Shown here piece after piece: positions 58,408 through 64,000 of a DNA stretch of 64,000 nucleotides. The notes below the pieces were generated by a model that was not told the DNA's origin, made no database searches, and saw only the letters and a program-made list of their open reading frames with translations. Source of the DNA: Volvox africanus (Eukaryota > Chlorophyta > Chlorophyceae > Chlamydomonadales > Volvocaceae); contig BSDZ01000116.1 in NCBI GenBank assembly GCA_030268105.1, positions 1,240,001-1,304,000 of the forward strand, written 5' to 3'. Within the stretch, counting starts at the first letter, position 1. Each line of letters opens with the position of its first letter. The position numbers and the translations under genes were made by a program.

Positions 58408-58941
58408 ATGATGGCGGAACGTGATGACCCGTCGTTTGTAGGCTTGGCATGTCAACCTGAGCCAGATACCGTTCCTAGAATGTTTGATAGGGATTCTGAG
58501 ACTATTGACACAATTACTGCTCAAGATCCTCTTGTGTTTCAGGCCCCTATCCATCTTACTACGCCACACTTGGCAGCCCTGACGGTTACAGATGGAATTG
58601 CCGATCAACGGGGTTTGCTATCGCCTCAAATGCAAGACCGCGCCAACGGTAATGAGGTGAAGTGGTTTACTATCCCGGCACCGAAATTGTTTACCTTGCA
58701 TGATATGAATGTTGAGCGTGACATTGTGAATGCAACTCATTTCTATCTACGTGATATTTGGAAGTACCTGCAGTTGGTCCGTGGCGGTGAACATGATGAG
58801 GTGAGGTGTCTCTTTGTTGGGAATACCCTCGAGGGTATAGCAAGGACATGGTATGATCAATGGATCACTGCACGGGAAAACATCACGTTTGATGAGTTGA
58901 TTGTCGCCCTACTTGCACACTTTATCCCACAAGTCACGTGA
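58408..58941 (+). pseudogene. Element B copy 2 Gag, diverged and truncated
   Basis: The frame from ATG 58408 includes HFYLRDIWKYLQLVRGGEHD, RCLFVGNTLEGIARTWYDQ and ITFDELIVALLAHFIP, aligned with copy 1 Gag but differing at roughly half of positions. It stops at 58941, where copy 1 continues to SVETYRLRLEDL. Downstream frames are broken. Confidence 0.85.
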
Positions 58942-59830
58942 TATTGAGGCATGCTGTATACTAGCCTTCGGCTCCTTTTTCATGTTTCTGAATGAAACTG
59001 TAACTGCCTACCAATCGTTTTGAGGCTCTTGTGATGCCATTTATCCTAAGAGCTGAGATGTGTATTTTAGCTAGAGAAAATGCTTTAAGATTTGTGCCTC
59101 ATGTGACTGCCATGCAAGCGCAGGACTCATGACTGACAAAATGGGAGTGTATGCAATCCAAGCTTGTGCGTTGGAAGGAGATCACTCTCTGTTGGAGATG
59201 TGCGGTGAGTTATCTCATGATGGATTGCCATTGTTGCTGCCTTTGGCCCCACGGTCAAAGTAGGGGGATGCTTGGATTGATGCGGAGTTGACTCCATCCG
59301 GGACAGCTGAACAAATGCATGGTCGGTGGTCATTCGTATGTCCAACTGTGAAGCATCGTTGCTTTTAGTCCTTGAGAACGTATCGTTTGTTCATTCCCTC
59401 ATCTCCAAGTGAGCCGTTCGAACAGCTGGTCAGGTACAGGAGATGCAGACATCAATGTCCGGACACTCCCGCATGTTTGTTGCTACTATTTCACAGCCAG
59501 CGTAGGGCTACCGCTTTGTTAAACAGTAGCCAACGTGTCCTCTGATTCAAGTCAGGCACTGTATTGATTGATGATATAAATGTGGCGGGATCCGCAGTTC
59601 TGTTGCCGGAATTGTCCTATGCCTTTGATGTCTGATATGAAGCTCCTGTGACGGGTTATATTAATTTTGAGCCCGTTCTGGAATCACTTTTGTTATCTGT
59701 GGAGTCGACTCTGACAGGTTATTGTGTTTCCGTTATTGAAGTCCGCCTCGCTGGTCGAATGATGAAGGCACTTAAGGATACTAGTGCCAGTGACGACTTC
59801 ATCTCAGCAAAGGAGGTGAAGGTGTTGGGG
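58942..59830 (+). pseudogene. Element B copy 2 gag end and protease remnant
   Basis: Most of the segment is frameshifted. At 59648-59845 a frame ends in KDTSASDDFISAKEVKVLG, the retroviral-type protease active site with D-T-G changed to D-T-S (Gly to Ser near 59786), expected to be inactive. A zinc-knuckle-like stretch near 59195-59210 is not convincing. Confidence 0.65.
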
Positions 59831-62274
59831 TCGACCCCACAGTAGTCTGATTGTGTCAGGTTACCCTCGTTGATGAGGGTAAGCATCCCATCGTGGGCAG
59901 GATCACCCTTAGTCGTCGAAGGACCCTCTGTGTGTTAGGGCCCAATGAGTGCAACAAGGTCTCTCAGAGACAGCACTACATGGACATTGGGTGCCACGAC
60001 ATAACGACAGTACCGCGCGCGCATCGATATGGAGTCCAGCACAATTGGCCGTTGTGCAAAAGGGAACTTATCGCCTAAGGTACCTTGTCTGTCATACCAA
60101 GATGTCACACCAGAGGAGGGCGGAACTGTTGCGGAGCCTGAGGTTAATTTCGCTTTGGCGGCGATCGCCAGCGGAAATCAAGAACCCAAGCTAATTGGGC
60201 GCAAAGAAACCGATCGGATGATACGGAAAGGCGCCCATGTGTTGCTTGTGAGGCCACGGGTGCAATCAAATGCTACCACCGCGCAGTCCACCGTGAAGGA
60301 TCTTGAGGTCGAAGCCCTCCTGCATAAATATGCTGATGTCTTTGGTGACATCCCAGGGCTCCCACCTATGTTACCTGCTGACCATCTGATCCCTCTTGTG
60401 CTCGAGCACAACCCGTTTCACAACCTATGTACAGGTTAAGCTTGCTAAAGTTCAGCGGATGAAACGGCAAGTGAGGGATCTGCTCGCAAAGGGTATGGTT
60501 CAGCCCAGCACATCGTCATATTCTGCACCGATATTGTTTGTCGGTAAGAAGGATGGGACGTTGCATGTGCATTGATTATCGGGGCTTGAATGCAACTACG
60601 ATTAAAAATCGCTACCCTTTGCCGCGCGTCGATGACCTGCTCGATAAGCTGAAAGGCTCAGCTTATTTTTCCTCGATTGACCTTCAACAAGGGTATAATC
60701 AGATATGCATTGCTGCCTCTGATATTCCGAAAACCGCTTTCCGGACCCCCTTGGTCACTCCGAGTACACGGTCTTGTCATTTGGACTTACTAATGCGCCC
60801 GCCACATTTCAAGCAGTGATGGACCACATGTTCAGACCGTATATCGACAGGTTTGTCGCTTGTTATTTGGATGATATTCTAATATATTCCAAGACGCGCG
60901 AGGAGCACCTGAAGCATCTCGAGCTCGTGCTTGAGGTGATGAAGCGGAGCAATTGTTTGCTAAACACGCCAAGTGTTTTTGGGTGCAGCCTCAAGTGGAG
61001 TATTTGGGCCACATCTTGTCAGCCACTGGAATAAGGATGTACTCACGGAAAGTAGCTGTGGTTCGCAAGTGGCCCGCGCCGCAGAACCTCACCGAACTAC
61101 GCCAGTTCTTGGGTTTGACCAACTACTTCCGTAAGTTTATCAATAAATACTCCATTATTGCGGCCCCGCTTACGAACTTGACGAAGAAAGGAGGTTTTGC
61201 ATTCCTCGAAGCCTGGACACCCTTGTGTCAGCGGGCATTCAAAGAGCTCAAGCGAATCGTCGCTGACGATGTTACCCTCTCTTTCCCTGATTACTCGTTG
61301 CCATTCCGTGTTGAAGTTGTATCGGATGCTTCCTTGCATGGAAGCGGTGCTGTATTGTTGCAGGAAGGACGACCGATCGCCTTCACGAGTAAGAAGTTCT
61401 CGGGTGCGGAGACCCGATATACAACCGGAGAGCAGGAGCTGTTGGCAGCTCTACATGCTTTGAAGGAATGGCGTTGCTACCTCGAGGGCCGCCCTTTTAC
61501 GCTAAAGACCGATCATAAGCCGCTGACATTCTTGCAGAGTGTTCCCACGCTTAACCGACGACAAGCCCGGTGGATGGAGTATCTATCTCGTTTCGACTGC
61601 ATATGGGAGAATATCGCCGGCAGAATTAATATTGCTGACGCCCTCAGTCGACATCCATCATTACATGCTGCGATTTTGGCAGCACCGGTTACTCGTTCGC
61701 GCAGTCAGGAGGTGCCGATAGCAGCGGATCTCGTGCAACGACTCAAGATGGCGTATGAAGCGGATCCATGGTTTGCTTCACCAAGTAATGTGGAGCATTT
61801 GCACAAACGCAACGATTTGTGGCTACGGAAGGATGGTTCGACCACACAAATCGTCGTACCGAACGACGACGCTTTGCGCTACGATATTCTTGCACGGTTC
61901 CACGAGGATCCGTTAGCAGGACATCCTGGAAGTACGCGTCTGGCAGGGCTCGTATGACGCTTGTTCTGGTGGCCGCGCGTGGTGAAGGATGCAGAAAACT
62001 TCGTGCAAAGGTGCAGTTTATGTCAGTGCAATAAAGCACTATCCGGTAAGGGCCAGGGTTTATAACAACCTTTACCAATACCAGATGCCCCTTGGGAAAG
62101 TGTTTCAATGGACTTTGTAGTCGCGCTGCCCAAAACTGAGGGGGGATACGACTCGGTGTTCGTTATGGTCGATCGTTTGACCAAGATGGTTCACTTAGCC
62201 CCCTGCACATCGTCTTGCACCGCTGAGCAAACAGCACGATTATTTTTTGATAATGTGGTCCGATTGCATGGCAG
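59831..62274 (+). pseudogene. Element B copy 2 RT, RNase H and partial integrase
   Basis: The linker YADVFGDIPGLPP is intact here, unlike in copy 1. RT begins GKKDGT with a small deletion near 60563, continues [19 protein letters not shown], carries the same one-base loss as copy 1 at 60746-60752, then VACYLDDILIYSK (Val to Ala before CYLDD). A further shift near 60948 precedes FAKHAKCFW. RNase H is complete (TSKKFSGAETRYTTGEQELL, IADALSRHPSLH). Integrase has HEDPLAGHPGSTRLAGLV and then TGA at 61955-61957 (CGA in copy 1). The first catalytic Asp (MDFVVALPK) is present before truncation. Confidence 0.92.
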
Positions 62275-63079
62275 TTCCTCCTTCAATCATGCACTGAATC
62301 TGCACGTCTGAGTGTTAGCTACACGTGCATGGTGCTTATGAACAGCAAGACACTTCAGTGCGAGCAACATGTCAGCGGAAGACTTAGAGATAAGGAAAGA
62401 TTCAACTTACAATGATCTTCAGTTGCAAATTAGAAGTCTGCCGTCAGACCCCGCGGGCAATGTTCATCATCCGGCTGAAGATGCTATGCTAGAATAGCTC
62501 AGGCCGAATATAAATGCATAAAACGTATGTATACGAATTAGATTGAGTTAAGTACTCGGGTACTTAATCCAAAGTAGCGTCGAGCCGACTTCAGTCCCTA
62601 GGCGGCTGTCCTCGCACCTATCACGTCGCGATACCCATGTGCAGTACGGGTCTCACTGGATTCCGATCTCAAGTGTGAGTACCTTCGTAGCACTGTCCTG
62701 AATACCGCGTAAACCGTGATATTAATGAATGCAGCGCATGCAATATGCGAAGGTCCGAATACCGATATTCGGTTGCCGACCCAACCATCGCGATCGTCGC
62801 ATTCTCGCATACGCGCATGGTTTATGACGCAGATGAGGTAATAGTATTCAAAGCATTATTACGTGGAATATTATACCAATGGATAGATCGCGCATTAGAA
62901 ATCAGCCTCGAGTCAAACATGTTGACCGACAGCGTGATGTCGTAGATGATAATGCGACATGCCTGATTAGCTAGATATACTCGAATATATCCTGCTAATA
63001 TGATTATGTCATGCTTCATAATGCTCGAATGTATTGCGGCCTACTTTGGTGTGAACGGTGATCGAACCAGCGTACAACT
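62275..63079 (-). repeat. Inverted element B LTR
   Basis: The reverse complement runs from the LTR start at 63079 (TGTACGCTGGTTCGATC after the palindrome centre) to TTGAAGGAGGAAC at 62275, missing only the terminal dozen bases. The palindrome reads CCGAATACCGATATTCGG at 62755-62772. Confidence 0.88.
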
Positions 63080-63157
63080 GTTGTACGCTGGTTCGATCAC
63101 CGTTCACACCAAAGTAGTTCACTTCGGTACAAGTGGGGATTGAACCGGCATACAACA
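63041..63157. repeat. Fold-back cluster of LTR starts; 38-bp perfect palindrome arms
   Basis: 63041-63078 and 63080-63117 are exact reverse complements around one T (63079). They are the first 38 bases of an element B LTR in opposite orientations. 63118-63157 is a third LTR start, inverted and slightly different (ending GAACCGGCATACAACA), and a fourth begins at 63158. Confidence 0.95.
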
Positions 63158-63980
63158 GTTGCACGCTGGTTCGATCACCGTTCACACCAAAGTAGGCCAC
63201 AATACATTCAAGCATTATGAAGCATGATATAATCATATTAGCATGATATACACGAGTATATCTAGTTAATCAGGCATGTCACATTATCATCTACGACATC
63301 ACGCTGTCGGTCAACATGTTTGACTCAAGGCTGATATTAATGTGCGACCTATCTATTGGCATAATATCTCACGTAATAATACTTTAAATATTACCTTTAT
63401 TATTACCTAATCCATGTCATAAACCATACGCGTATGCAAGAATGTGACGATCGCGATGGTTGGGTCGGCAACCGAATATCAATATTCGGACCTTCGCATA
63501 TTGCATGCGTTGCATCCATTAATATCACGGATTACGCGATATTCAGGACAGTGCTACGAAGGTACTCACACTTGAGATCGAAATCCAGTGAGACCTGTAC
63601 TGCACATCGGTATCACGACGTGATAGGTGAGAGGACGGCCGCCTAAGAGACGGAAGTCGGCTCAATGCTACTTTGGAATAAGTACTCACGTACTTAACTC
63701 AGTCTAATTCCCATATATACGTTTTACTCATTTATTATCGGCCAGAGCTATTCCAGCATATCATTTCCAGCCGGATGATGAACATTGCCCACGGGGTCTG
63801 ACGGCAGACTTCTAATTTGCAACTGAAGATCATTGTAAGTTGAATCTTTCCTTGTCCATAAGTCTTCCACTGTCACGTTGCTTGCACTGAAGTGTCTTGC
63901 TGTTCGTAAGCACCATGCACGTGTAGCTAACACTCAGACGTGCAGATTCAGTGCATGATTGAAGAAGGAAGGATACAACA
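63158..63980 (+). repeat. Element B LTR at right edge
   Basis: Begins GTTGCACGCTGGTTCGATC (terminal bases altered) and ends ATACAACA at 63980. The sequence after it (ATCCACACC) does not look like a primer-binding site, so this is the outer 3' edge or a solo LTR rather than a third internal region. Palindrome CCGAATATCAATATTCGG at 63472-63489. Confidence 0.85.
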
Positions 63981-64000
63981 ATCCACACCATTGAACAGAA

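Larger units (their letters stand above)
57917..62274 (+). mobile_element. Element B copy 2: internal region, truncated in integrase
   Basis: Leader, gag, protease, RT, RNase H and part of integrase follow the shared LTR without target duplication, showing a tandem arrangement. It ends at 62274 inside the integrase core, joined through the microhomology GTTCCT to an inverted LTR. Its 3' half is nearly identical to copy 1, its 5' half is not. Confidence 0.9.

Noticed and set aside
49296..63985. Target duplication for the whole element B array
   Set aside because: CACCA before the first LTR does not match ATCCA after the last; outer ends have been rearranged.
63981..64000. Start of a third element B internal region at the right edge
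   Set aside because: The bases after the last LTR do not resemble the TGGTA(T/G)CGAGAC primer-binding site seen after the other two.
1..64000. CRISPR array, rRNA, intact tRNA or bacterial operon
   Set aside because: No regularly spaced repeats with unique spacers, no rRNA core sequence and no complete cloverleaf were seen; tRNA-like motifs belong to SINE or LTR sequences.

Overview
The window is eukaryotic nuclear DNA. Genes in the left half are split by many short GT-AG introns and separated by microsatellites, and the right half is dominated by decayed LTR retrotransposons. A plastid-type GT5 starch synthase, bacterial-type TruB and HflX proteins with long N-terminal extensions, an F-box/LRR protein, chromodomain Ty3/gypsy elements and a UGUAA motif 175 bases after the starch synthase stop all point to an alga with a primary plastid, most likely green. 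That lineage is an inference; no rRNA or organelle marker is present.

Layout, left half. 1-2644 (+): 3' part of an unrecognised protein with a long acidic coiled tail, five exons seen. 2645-5805: low-complexity DNA, a structured repeat near 4.2 kb and a 600-bp (CCCCTG)n block. 5806-8072 (-): a complete three-exon TruB-type tRNA pseudouridine synthase. 8073-8731: divergent promoter interval. 8732-15499 (+): starch synthase, 16 exons resolved (about 659 aa) with putative transit peptide and N-terminal coiled coil. 15.5-25.2 kb: few genes, holding a 110-bp solo LTR, an internally deleted Ty1/copia relic and AT-rich fragments of bacterial-type GNAT and glycosyltransferase genes. 25255-27728 (-): F-box/LRR gene. 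28852-29001: hairpin with 69-bp arms. 29591 to about 35255 (-): HflX-family GTPase, nine exons resolved.

Layout, right half. 37.1-38.0 kb: a second copia relic carrying a 100-bp solo LTR, next to a truncated LTR. 38.3-42.1 kb: a coiled-coil ORF relic, a 125-bp tandem duplication and an inverted repeat of about 2.2 kb around a transposon-like ORF. 42.1-47.9 kb (-): a chromovirus (element A) with a tRNA-derived SINE in its integrase region. Its gag/leader is mirrored at 47985-49299 (1,315-bp arms, 64-bp loop). From 49301: a tandem element B array, LTR-gag-pol-LTR-gag-pol, sharing the central LTR, carrying two solo LTRs of a third family, and ending in a fold-back cluster of LTR ends at 62.3-63.98 kb.

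The cellular genes are separate units rather than a pathway. Starch synthase and TruB are divergent neighbours and may share a promoter; TruB and HflX are plausible organelle RNA/ribosome proteins. No CRISPR, rRNA or intact tRNA gene was seen. The least expected structures are the 100-110 bp solo LTRs with clean 5-bp target duplications, palindromes conserved with compensatory changes across LTR families, a tRNA T-arm-like motif at LTR starts, and a mosaic tandem element whose two pol copies share one frameshift.
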